This document shows positions 15,409-22,892 of a stretch of DNA of 64,000 nucleotides, piece after piece. The notes beneath the pieces were generated by a model that made no database searches, was not told the DNA's origin, and was given only the letters and a program-made list of their open reading frames with translations. How positions within the stretch are numbered: the stretch's first letter is position 1; each line of letters begins with the position of its first letter. The position numbers and the translations under genes are program-made. Source of the DNA: Gimibacter soli (GTDB lineage Bacteria; Pseudomonadota; Alphaproteobacteria; Sphingomonadales; Kordiimonadaceae); contig NZ_CP116805.1 in the NCBI RefSeq assembly GCF_028463845.1, positions 1,612,001-1,676,000 of the forward strand, given 5' to 3'.

Positions 15409-18400
15409 ATGAGTAGGCTCAAATACATAGGTCGCCGCCTCTCTTGGTTGGATGAAAAGCAGAAGAAGCATCTTCTGGCAGACAAAGATATCCTCGAAAA
15501 ATTCCAAACGCCCGTAGTCGTACTTGCTCCTCCAGGGATGGGCAAAACGCGTTTAATGGAAGAATTAGCGCGATGGCAAGGAGCAGAATACATCCGCGCG
15601 AAGACGCTTCTGAGGCAAGAGGAGCATCCTCTTGCTTCGGGCCATCGATTGATAATCGATGGTTTGGATGAGGTGTCCTCTACGGACGACGGAGATGCTC
15701 TTCATAAAGTTTTGAGCAAACTAGCACAGTGGGGCAGGCCCAATTTCGCTATCTCTTGTCGGGCAGCGGAATGGGACAGCGTCGTTCAAGGATCAGATAT
15801 TCTGGACGACTATGGTGCGCGTCCCGTAGAGCTTATACTGGAGCCCTTGGAAAGGGCAGATGCAACAGAAATCCTTAGGGAAATTTTGCCGGATGTTGAG
15901 GTTGATGCCCTGCTGGACAAGCTTGATGCGGCGGGGTTAGGTGAACTGTGTACAAATCCACTGATGTTGGAATTTGTCGCGTCAATTTCGGACGGCAAGG
16001 ACGAATTTCCATCTGGGCGAGGTGAATTATATCGACGCGCAGCATCTGGTCTATGCGTTGATAAAAATCCGCTACATCCTTCAAGCCGCAAGCTTCAAGG
16101 TATTTCTGTCAATCAGGCTTTGTTCACGGCCGGCGCTATAATGGCTACCTTATTGTTGTCGGGTCGCGATGCCGTCGTGGCAACTTCGTCGATTGATGAG
16201 CCTAGTCTGTTGCCTATTTCTGATCTGGCCGATTTGGTCGATGCGGACCATATGCGCCTAGTCTTAAAGACCAAGCTCTTTAAGGTACAGGACAGCCATA
16301 ATTCAAATTATGTCCCCTTCCACAAGACGATAGCGGAGTTCTTAGGAGCATATTGGCTTGCGGAACACGTAAGTGTGGATCAGCGGCCTATCCGTATGGC
16401 ATCGCGCGTGCACAACTTATTCACGCATGCAGGCGGTGTTCCTTCATCTCTACGTGGACTCCACGCTTGGTTGGCCTATTTTAGCCCGACAATCTTTGGT
16501 CCTCATGTCATTGAGGTCGACCCATACGGCATTCATGAATACGGCGACGCCGCAAGTTTGCCAGATGAGGAGCTATCGCGGCTACTTTGCGCCCTGCAGC
16601 GATTGTCGACGGAAGACCCTGCGTTCCGTGAGAATTCTTGGGAACGTCAATCTAGTGCGACCCTCGTGCGGAAAAGCATTCTCGGCGTTTTTTTGCGCAT
16701 TTTGATGTCTCCGGATACATCTTGGCCGCTCCGTTCTTTATTGCTTGAGGGGCTGAAGAATTCGGATGTGACGCCGGAGATCGAAAAGGACTTGTGGGAG
16801 CTTTTACGCAGTTCCGCGCACAGCTACCGCGAGAGATATGAGGCTAGTGAAGTATTGATTAGCCTGCACCAGGATAGCGATGTTTGGACGCCCTTTATTG
16901 AAGGTCTTCTATGTGCAGATGAAGAGGATTCCTCTCGTCTGGCTATCGATGTTATGGATCGAGTAGGCTTTGGGAAATTCTCAGACGCTTTGATAGTAGA
17001 TGCGGTTATTTCCGAGACGGGGATCAAGAATGACCCTGAGGACGAAGAAAAGCGCGATCGCGTTTATGGAGGTCTTTACCTAATTTACCGAGACATTCCA
17101 TTGCACAGAATTGAGAGCTTTTTGGACCTGCTCTCGGCGCGCGTTTCCCTCATATTTGAAGACGATGTGCGCTACAAAGATAGGCATGATTTGTCGACTG
17201 CGCTGTTTGATTTATCAGTGATGGTCAATGAGTTGATTTCGCGACTTATTGCTGCTGATGCAAGCTCGTTTACACCACTTCAGTTTCTGAAATGGTTGCG
17301 AGCTCTTGAGCGTGAAAGAGGATATCAACGGGATGCTCGCGATCGTGTCGCCGACTTCTTAAAAGACAACGCGGATTTCAGAGAAGCTGTGTGGGATGTT
17401 GCGTTCGGCAATCTTGCCAGCAGTAAAGACTTTTATTGGGAGAGCTATAAACTGCAATCCCTGTCAATAGGCCTGAAACTCCAGGACGATGACATTCTAA
17501 GATTTCTTCGCAAACTAGCGGATATGAAGGATGTTTCCAGAGAAGAGCTATGGAGGGCACTCGTATCTCATTTCTGGGGAGAAGCAGGGTTGCCCAAAGA
17601 AGTTCGGGCATTAGCGCTGACTTATGCAAACAACAGGCAAGATTTGCTTGATTTTATTGCCTCGATGAATGGACCAAGGCCACTGCCAGAGTGGAAAGTT
17701 CGCGAGAACATCCGCGAGAAAGCTGAAAAAGAAGCGCAAGAAATTGCGCGAGCAAAGATGCTCGCTGAATATGACACTCACCTTGAGGACCTTAAAAAGG
17801 GGCAACTCGAATGGATATATCGACCGTCTAAAGTCTACTTGGGACTCTACCGCGACTTGGATGAAAATGCTTCACCTGAGGAGAGAGTCAGGCTGTGGCT
17901 GGAGGATAAGTTCGTCGTTGCTGTTCAAACCGGGCTCGAGGCTGTCTTGCACCGAAGTGATCTTCCAACAACGCTACAAATCACAGAAGGATATGCCAAG
18001 TCGCAGCGATGGAATTTTGTTTTCCCAATGATTGCTGGGGCGGCTCAGCGTTTGCTGCGTGGGGAGGGGCTGGCGGACTTTTCCGATGACTTACTCACAT
18101 CGATTGTAGTTTCGGCAGACAGGGAGGGCATAACGGAGTCAGCGTTTGCCCAGTCTATAGGCTTGGATAAATTTCTTCACGATGAGATGATCGGTCGAGA
18201 TGGCGTCTATGAACGGTATTTGCGGCAAAAATTTGAGCCGCAATTCGCCGCGGAGAGCGCTCACGTCTCGGGTTTGTACGCCCTCTCTAGGTCGAGAAAA
18301 GAGCCGTTAATCACTGGATCGTTGATACTCGAATGGCTCACTCGGTATCCAAATATCAATATTCAAGCCTGCCACGAGATGGTTGGGCAACTACTTCTAT

Positions 18401-19518
18401 CTTCCATAAGCCGGGATGCCGAAGTTCTTAAAGGCCTCGAGCAGCTTGCAATGGATAGGCTTGAGCAGCTGCAAGGCCCGGGCCTTTCGGAGCAAGAGAT
18501 TTCCCACAAGGGGCTCTGGGGGTCGGTGTTATTCGCAACGGATTTTGAGAAAGCGGCTACGATTTTGCCTCCGATCACAATGGAAAGCCGAGGCCTTCTG
18601 TGGCAAATTGCCTCGTGGTTTCATGGCAGGTATGGTGAGGATGATCGCGTTCTACCTTTGAGTATTGATCAAGCCGCTTGGCTGGTGCGGCACTTTAGAT
18701 CTGTATGGCCAAAGGTGTTACGACCGAGAGGAACGACATCGGGTGACAGAAATACCTGGGACGCCACAAACATCATTGAATGGGCGCTGGGACAAATAGC
18801 CAAGCATCCAAGCCCTTATGCTGCGGAGGTCCTGAGGGGACTTCGAAATGAAGCCGATGACGGATACTCTCTGACCATTCAAATTGACATTGCTCGTCAA
18901 ATTCGAGCTAGGCGTGAAGCTGAATACAAGCCGCCGAAGCTGGAAGAAATAAAGTCAGGGGCTTTGAACAAGGCTCCCAAAAATGCGGCCGACGTTCAAT
19001 CAATTGTCATCGCCGAACTTATTGACTTCCAAGCTCGGGTCAAGGGTGATCGGTTCAATGTTGTAAAACTGTTTTACAATGAAAAAGGACAGCCTCTGTC
19101 GGAGAATGAATGTCGGGATCGTTTATTTAATGCACTTGGCCAGAACCTGCCATTTGGCATTCAGTCTAGTCCTGAGGCCGCGATGCCTAACGGAAAGAGG
19201 AGCGATGCAATTTTTGGCTTCAATGACATTGCGATACCTATGGAGGCAAAGGGGCAATGGCATAAAGACGTATGGACAGCCGCAGAAATTCAACTGGATC
19301 GGCTCTATGCAACGGAGTATCGGGCCGCGTCAAAAGGAATATACCTCGTGTTCTGGTTTGGCAAAAATGTCGTGGCGGGAAAAAGGCTCAAACCCCCACC
19401 AAGAGGTATTGATGTACCTGAAACCTCAGACGAAATGCGGGAAAGTTTGGAGGCATTGCTTCCAGAGCATCGGCGCGGTGATATTGCTGTATTTGTCCTG
19501 GATTTAAGTCGTGGTTAG
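15409..19518 (+). CDS. NACHT NTPase with C-terminal PD-(D/E)xK nuclease-like domain
   Basis: The 1369-residue protein has Walker A PPGMGKT (41-47), Walker B LIIDGLDEV (81-89), a sensor SCRAAEW (116-122) and the winged-helix motif FHKTIAEFLGAYWLA (304-318) that marks NACHT proteins. A long helical, HEAT-like middle (about 340-1180) would be the sensor part. The end holds D1266, then E1279-A-K1281, then Q1295 (AAEIQLDRLY), a D-x12-ExK array of the restriction-nuclease fold. Known bacterial NACHT proteins defend against phage by sensing infection and triggering an effector. Here the effector would be fused at the C-terminus. The module sits in a transposon next to a PIN-like gene. The NACHT call is firm; the nuclease and defence role are inferred. 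Confidence 0.85.
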   Translation: MSRLKYIGRRLSWLDEKQKKHLLADKDILEKFQTPVVVLAPPGMGKTRLMEELARWQGAEYIRAKTLLRQEEHPLASGHRLIIDGLDEVSSTDDGDALHKVLSKLAQWGRPNFAISCRAAEWDSVVQGSDILDDYGARPVELILEPLERADATEILREILPDVEVDALLDKLDAAGLGELCTNPLMLEFVASISDGKDEFPSGRGELYRRAASGLCVDKNPLHPSSRKLQGISVNQALFTAGAIMATLLLSGRDAVVATSSIDEPSLLPISDLADLVDADHMRLVLKTKLFKVQDSHNSNYVPFHKTIAEFLGAYWLAEHVSVDQRPIRMASRVHNLFTHAGGVPSSLRGLHAWLAYFSPTIFGPHVIEVDPYGIHEYGDAASLPDEELSRLLCALQRLSTEDPAFRENSWERQSSATLVRKSILGVFLRILMSPDTSWPLRSLLLEGLKNSDVTPEIEKDLWELLRSSAHSYRERYEASEVLISLHQDSDVWTPFIEGLLCADEEDSSRLAIDVMDRVGFGKFSDALIVDAVISETGIKNDPEDEEKRDRVYGGLYLIYRDIPLHRIESFLDLLSARVSLIFEDDVRYKDRHDLSTALFDLSVMVNELISRLIAADASSFTPLQFLKWLRALERERGYQRDARDRVADFLKDNADFREAVWDVAFGNLASSKDFYWESYKLQSLSIGLKLQDDDILRFLRKLADMKDVSREELWRALVSHFWGEAGLPKEVRALALTYANNRQDLLDFIASMNGPRPLPEWKVRENIREKAEKEAQEIARAKMLAEYDTHLEDLKKGQLEWIYRPSKVYLGLYRDLDENASPEERVRLWLEDKFVVAVQTGLEAVLHRSDLPTTLQITEGYAKSQRWNFVFPMIAGAAQRLLRGEGLADFSDDLLTSIVVSADREGITESAFAQSIGLDKFLHDEMIGRDGVYERYLRQKFEPQFAAESAHVSGLYALSRSRKEPLITGSLILEWLTRYPNINIQACHEMVGQLLLSSISRDAEVLKGLEQLAMDRLEQLQGPGLSEQEISHKGLWGSVLFATDFEKAATILPPITMESRGLLWQIASWFHGRYGEDDRVLPLSIDQAAWLVRHFRSVWPKVLRPRGTTSGDRNTWDATNIIEWALGQIAKHPSPYAAEVLRGLRNEADDGYSLTIQIDIARQIRARREAEYKPPKLEEIKSGALNKAPKNAADVQSIVIAELIDFQARVKGDRFNVVKLFYNEKGQPLSENECRDRLFNALGQNLPFGIQSSPEAAMPNGKRSDAIFGFNDIAIPMEAKGQWHKDVWTAAEIQLDRLYATEYRAASKGIYLVFWFGKNVVAGKRLKPPPRGIDVPETSDEMRESLEALLPEHRRGDIAVFVLDLSRG

Positions 19519-19576
19519 CTGCGTACCTGCTAGTCACCAGTGTCTCGGACAGCGTGGGATAACTGAAGGAGCGGTC

Positions 19577-19972
19577 ATGTCGAAGCGGAATATTGAGATT
19601 AGCTATGGCGATATAGTTGAGCATCGCAAGTTTGGCAGAGGTCGCGTTCTGGATGTTGAAGGTGGGAAGTGTGAGATTGATTTTTTTGACGCCGTCGGCA
19701 TCAAGAGGGTTATGAACACCTATCTGGAAAAACTGCATTCCGGAGATGGCAAGGGGATCAAGTTTTGGCAGAAAGAGTGGGATGCCCTGGTTGCCGAGCT
19801 TATTGATGCGCAAATGGCCGCGATGAATCTGCTACCCTCTCTCTTTCGTCCCATTGGCGATGATGCAGCGCAACTGCACCGGCAATACCAACAACTTCAG
19901 GAGCGCTCTCGAGCTGTGGAGGGGCGGGTGCGGCAATTCCTTATCGCTGAGCAGGCGGGTGAGCACAAATAG
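19577..19972 (+). CDS. Small Tudor-like (DUF3553-like) domain protein
   Basis: The 131-residue protein begins with YGDIVEHRKFGRGRVLDVEGGKCEIDF (about 9-35), the beta-barrel pattern seen at the C-terminus of UvrD/PcrA helicases, where it contacts RNA polymerase or nucleic acid. The rest is helical (QLHRQYQQLQERSRAVEGRVRQF). ATG at 19577 is chosen because GAAGGAG lies just upstream; the frame is open further back. It begins 58 nt after the NACHT gene and shares its base composition, so it probably belongs to the same unit. Its role there is unknown. Confidence 0.7.
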   Translation: MSKRNIEISYGDIVEHRKFGRGRVLDVEGGKCEIDFFDAVGIKRVMNTYLEKLHSGDGKGIKFWQKEWDALVAELIDAQMAAMNLLPSLFRPIGDDAAQLHRQYQQLQERSRAVEGRVRQFLIAEQAGEHK

Positions 19973-19996
19973 CGAGTTGCATCTTCTGAACATCGC

Positions 19997-20122
19997 AAAA
20001 TTTCGCGGGATTGTTATTCTATTGTGCTACGCCAGTTTTTGTTAGGTTTCGGGTGCCTACTCGCCGTGGAATTATATTTCCTGAATTTCAGATCTGCTCC
20101 AGACGTCACTTTCTGAATCTTT
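19997..20122 (+). repeat. 126-bp diverged direct repeat, copy A
   Basis: This aligns without gaps to 20813-20938 at about 80% identity by eye, including the exact blocks AATTATATTTCCT and TGAATCTTT. Copy A ends directly before the AAA ATPase fragment. Many differences are transitions, as expected of an old duplication. Confidence 0.75.
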
Positions 20123-20125
20123 TAA

Positions 20126-20411
20126 GGTAGTCCTCTCTCGCTAATTTGTGGAGAGAATGGTCGGGGCAAAACAACGTTGGCGGCGATTCTGAGATCTTTG
20201 GGTACAGATGATGCTGAACCTCTATCTGAAAGACAAAGGCTAGGCTCCCAATCGACGTCACACGTCGTCATTCAGGCTGACGCAGGAAATTGCATTTTTC
20301 AGAATGGTTCTTGGAACAATAGCCTGCCAGTCGGGGTGATTTTTGATGACTTTTTTGTCGCGACGAACGTTTGCTTCCGGCAGAAAGTGGTGGATTGGCA
20401 CCTTTATAGGT
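20126..20411 (+). pseudogene. N-terminal fragment of an AAA ATPase (RecF/RloC-like P-loop type)
   Basis: In one frame this encodes a fragment with Walker A ICGENGRGKTTLAAILRSLG, then AGNCIFQNGSWN and VIFDDFFVATNV and a final VVDWHLYRS. These blocks match, in order, the first 90 or so residues after the P-loop in large AAA ATPases related to the coiled-coil family of RloC and PrrC. There is no start codon, a stop lies just upstream (20123), and the match ends where the antitoxin gene ends on the other strand. It is therefore a broken gene, probably cut by a deletion or insertion that brought in the antitoxin. Confidence 0.7.
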
Positions 20412-20658
20412 CTTCAACCTCGACCTCGATCTCCGGTTCATTCAAACGCCCCCGAACAATCTCTGCGAGTTCGCTATCTATTATGCATTCTATGAGCCGC
20501 TCAAACTCTTTCGCGGGAACGACATAGAATGCGGGTTCGCTACGTTTCATGACGGCTATAGTTCGCCCTTTGCCCTCGACGACAATCGCCATAGGACTTT
20601 TCTTGAAAGCGGAGAGGCTCACGCAGACGTTGGCCAGAATGGGATAGGTGGAGGGCAC
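20404..20658 (-). CDS. StbD/Phd-YefM-family antitoxin, no intact toxin gene
   Basis: The 84-residue protein matches StbD-type antitoxins: YPILANVCVSLSAFKKSPMA, then IAVMKRSEPAFYVVPAKEFERL and SELAEIVRGRL. These bind operator DNA and neutralise a RelE-like (StbE) toxin normally encoded just downstream. GTG at 20658 is chosen because AAGGAG lies 7 nt upstream; an ATG at 20685 is less well placed. Downstream on the minus strand only a 47-codon frame follows (VPIHHFLPEANVRRDKK to DDV, about 20259-20402). It is too short for a toxin and overlaps the ATPase fragment, so the antitoxin appears orphaned. Confidence 0.75.
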   Translation of the reverse strand: MPSTYPILANVCVSLSAFKKSPMAIVVEGKGRTIAVMKRSEPAFYVVPAKEFERLIECIIDSELAEIVRGRLNEPEIEVEVEDL

Positions 20659-20812
20659 TCTATGTCTCCTTGTATGACCGCGCATGAGACCTTTCTGAGG
20701 GTACGTGCATCAATAGCTGTCAGATTGAAGGCGCATGATCGGGTGTCAAGCTCGATGCGTTCTGGTGCTAGCGGAAACTGACGGCGCTCCATAATATATT
20801 ATCGAAGAAACA

Positions 20813-20938
20813 AAAATTTCGCGGGATCGTTATTTTATTGCGCTGCGCCCGTTTTCGTTGGGTTTCGGGCACCTGTACCGCGTGTAATTATATTTCCTAA
20901 ATTTCTGGTCCGCTTCCGGGGCCCCTTTATGAATCTTT
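20813..20938 (+). repeat. 126-bp diverged direct repeat, copy B
   Basis: This is the partner of 19997-20122, in the same orientation and of the same length. With copy A it brackets the ATPase fragment and the antitoxin gene (20123-20812). The stretch from here to 21047 shows no gene. Confidence 0.75.
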
Positions 20939-21047
20939 CACGGCCTGGCAATTATCGCCAACTGTGACGCAAATGGTCATTCCTAGTGAACACCGACACC
21001 CGGCTGGGTGTTTGGCATTCCGGTCATTTCCTGTCCCGGATTCGGGG

Positions 21048-21068
21048 GTGTTATAGGGGGTATAACAC
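21048..21068. promoter_or_regulatory. Inverted repeat GTGTTATA/TATAACAC, candidate GntR operator
   Basis: Perfect 8-bp arms flank the spacer GGGGG. The same GTGTTATA sequence recurs at 21200-21207 in the promoter region, so both may be sites for the GntR regulator encoded at 21658. Confidence 0.5.
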
Positions 21069-21182
21069 ACCTTGAGGCTTGTTTTAGGCGTCGGCGCCGC
21101 AGGCCCGGTGATCTTTCTGAAAAATAAAACCATTTAAAATCAATGTACTATACGATTTTTGAAGAATCTTCTTCGAATCCCC

Positions 21183-21222
21183 TTGTCAGTGCCGATTAGG
21201 TGTTATACATAACTAATACACC
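21183..21222 (+). promoter_or_regulatory. Candidate promoter and operator of the GntR-ABC operon
   Basis: TTGTCA at 21183-21188 is a possible -35, and TATACA near 21204 a possible -10 (spacer only 15). GGTGTTATAC and TAATACACC at 21199-21222 form an inverted repeat over the -10 region, the usual place for a GntR/YtrA repressor. The exact transcription start is not determined. Confidence 0.45.
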
Positions 21223-21493
21223 GGCACGATAGATCACCGAAACAGAGTGACAGCGAGCCGGACGGGATAAAGGCAAAAGCCGGCCCGGGTTGAGACAACG
21301 AGGAAGTAAAGAGTTTGCCAAGAAGCCGATAGCGAGGAAACAGGCCCAAGGCAGCAAGCCCCGAAAAGAGGGCATCAAGTGGGCAGCGGGCCCGGAGACA
21401 ACAGAAACCGGGTCCGCCGCCAAAAACAAACAAACGAACGACAGCAACATCAAAAACCGGGGCAAAGCCCCGAAGATAGCGAGGAGAGATACA
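21223..21493 (+). other. Long T-poor leader of the GntR-ABC operon
   Basis: About 270 nt lie between the promoter region and the first small gene. From 21290 to 21490 only about 13 of 201 bases are T, while A and G dominate. A hairpin CGGGGC-AAA-GCCCCG at 21458-21472 ends 8 nt before the ribosome site of the 38-aa gene. A 106-codon frame from TTG 21290 runs in phase into that gene but lacks a convincing start. The composition suggests an unstructured leader RNA. Confidence 0.45.
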
Positions 21494-21610
21494 ATGAACA
21501 CGACTTACAATTTCAGCAGCGTGAAACGTTCCATCCGCCGCAGCCGCCGCCTGGCGCGCCGGACCGACCTGAATAACAAGGGTTTTGCCCCGGTATCGCA
21601 CGCAGCCTGA
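21494..21610 (+). CDS. Small Arg-rich protein (38 aa)
   Basis: The 38-codon frame follows a strong GAGGAGA ribosome site and encodes a very basic peptide (KRSIRRSRRLARR in the middle). No family is recognised. It ends 47 nt before the GntR gene and is probably co-transcribed. A nucleic-acid- or membrane-binding role would suit its charge but is a guess; it could also be a leader peptide. Confidence 0.5.
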   Translation: MNTTYNFSSVKRSIRRSRRLARRTDLNNKGFAPVSHAA

Positions 21611-21657
21611 ACCTGCCGCAGCCATCGCGCTAGAACGCTAACAGGAGGGACAGGAAT

Positions 21658-22035
21658 ATGACGCCGGATTGGACGGACGAACAACCGATCTACCGGCAGC
21701 TCCGGGACAAGGTAGTAACAGCGATCATGGAAGGGTCGCTCCGCGAGGGAGAGGCTCTTCCATCCGTCCGTAACGTCGCCGTTGATCTGTCGATCAACCC
21801 GATTACTGCCTCAAAAGCCTATCAGGAGCTGGTCATGGAAGGTTTGGTTGAAAAACGCCGCGGGCTCGGAATGTTCGTGGTTGAAGGGGCGCAATCGAAG
21901 CTGATGGAAGCCGAGCGCACCCGTTTTCTGAATGAAGAATGGCCCCGTGTGATGGAAGTGATCCGGCGGCTCGGCCTCAGTGCCGAAGACCTGCTGAAAT
22001 CGACCGGCGGCGGCCAGACGGGGAGGACACAATGA
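21658..22035 (+). CDS. GntR-family regulator, YtrA subfamily
   Basis: The 125-residue protein has a winged helix at about 8-75 (PIYRQLRDKVVTAIMEGSLREG, LPSVRNVAVDLSINPITASKAYQELVMEGLVEKRRGLGMFV), the GntR DNA-binding fold. A short helical tail replaces a large ligand domain, as in YtrA regulators. These usually repress their own ABC-transporter operon and respond to cell-envelope stress. AGGAGGG precedes ATG at 21658. The stop overlaps the ATPase start (ATGA), so the two are translationally coupled. The GTGTTATA dyads upstream are likely binding sites. Confidence 0.92.
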   Translation: MTPDWTDEQPIYRQLRDKVVTAIMEGSLREGEALPSVRNVAVDLSINPITASKAYQELVMEGLVEKRRGLGMFVVEGAQSKLMEAERTRFLNEEWPRVMEVIRRLGLSAEDLLKSTGGGQTGRTQ

Positions 22036-22892
22036 CAGAAATCCTTATCAAGGCACGCGGCGTCGGAAAGCGCTTCAACGGCTTCACCGCGCTCAAGAAT
22101 GTCAATATCGACATTCCGGTCGGCCGTATCGTCGGCCTTATCGGGGCCAACGGCGCCGGCAAAACCACCCTTCTGAACGCCATCCTCGGCCTTGCCTCCT
22201 ACGAGGGCCAGCTTGAGGTCCTGGGGCTTGATCCCTCCAAAGATCGTGGCCAACTGATGCAGGATGTCTGCTTCATCGCCGACGTGGCAACGCTGCCGAA
22301 ATGGATGACCGCCGGCCAGGTGATCGATTATGTGGCCTCCATCCATCCGCGCTTCCACCGTGAAAAGGCGATGGATTATCTGGCCCGCACCTCGATCCCC
22401 CTCGACCGCAAGGTCAAGGCGCTGTCGAAAGGCATGACGGTGCAGCTGCACCTTGCCGTGGTGATGGCAATCGACGCGAAGCTTCTGGTGCTTGACGAGC
22501 CGACCCTTGGCCTCGACATCCTGTTCCGGAAGAAATTCTACCAGAATCTCCTCGAAGATTATTTCGACGAGGAACGCACCATCCTCATCACCACCCACCA
22601 GGTGGAAGAGGTGGAGCATATCCTCTCTGACGTGATCTTCATCAAGGGTGGCGAGATCGTCCTCACTGCCGAAATGGATGAACTGACGAGCACCTATACG
22701 GAGCTCATGGTCGCACCGGGCAAGGAAGACGAAGCCCGCGCAATGGGACCCATCCGCACCGGCACGAGCTTCGGCCGTACCACCTGTGTCTATGCAAACA
22801 AGGACCGCGCAACGCTCGGTAGCCTCGGCGAAACCCGCCGGCTTGGACTTGCCGACATCTTCGTGGTCACCATGACGGGAGAAGGGCAATGA
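22032..22892 (+). CDS. ABC transporter ATP-binding protein (YtrB-like)
   Basis: The 286-residue protein has Walker A GANGAGKTT (about residues 38-46), a signature loop ALSKGM in place of LSGGQ, and Walker B LLVLDEPTLGLD, with a switch His in TTHQVEEVEH. It would drive the permease encoded next, with which it overlaps by 4 nt (ATGA). Transporters of this class export peptides or lipids or protect against envelope-active antibiotics. The substrate is unknown. Confidence 0.93.
   Translation: MTEILIKARGVGKRFNGFTALKNVNIDIPVGRIVGLIGANGAGKTTLLNAILGLASYEGQLEVLGLDPSKDRGQLMQDVCFIADVATLPKWMTAGQVIDYVASIHPRFHREKAMDYLARTSIPLDRKVKALSKGMTVQLHLAVVMAIDAKLLVLDEPTLGLDILFRKKFYQNLLEDYFDEERTILITTHQVEEVEHILSDVIFIKGGEIVLTAEMDELTSTYTELMVAPGKEDEARAMGPIRTGTSFGRTTCVYANKDRATLGSLGETRRLGLADIFVVTMTGEGQ

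Noticed and set aside
19530-19560. TGTC...GACA at the end of the NACHT gene as a transposon terminus
   Set aside because: The flanking sequence does not match any candidate on the left side of the tni module.
20927-21133. 68-codon minus-strand frame
   Set aside because: It overlaps repeat copy B and the operator region, lacks a good ribosome site and resembles no family.
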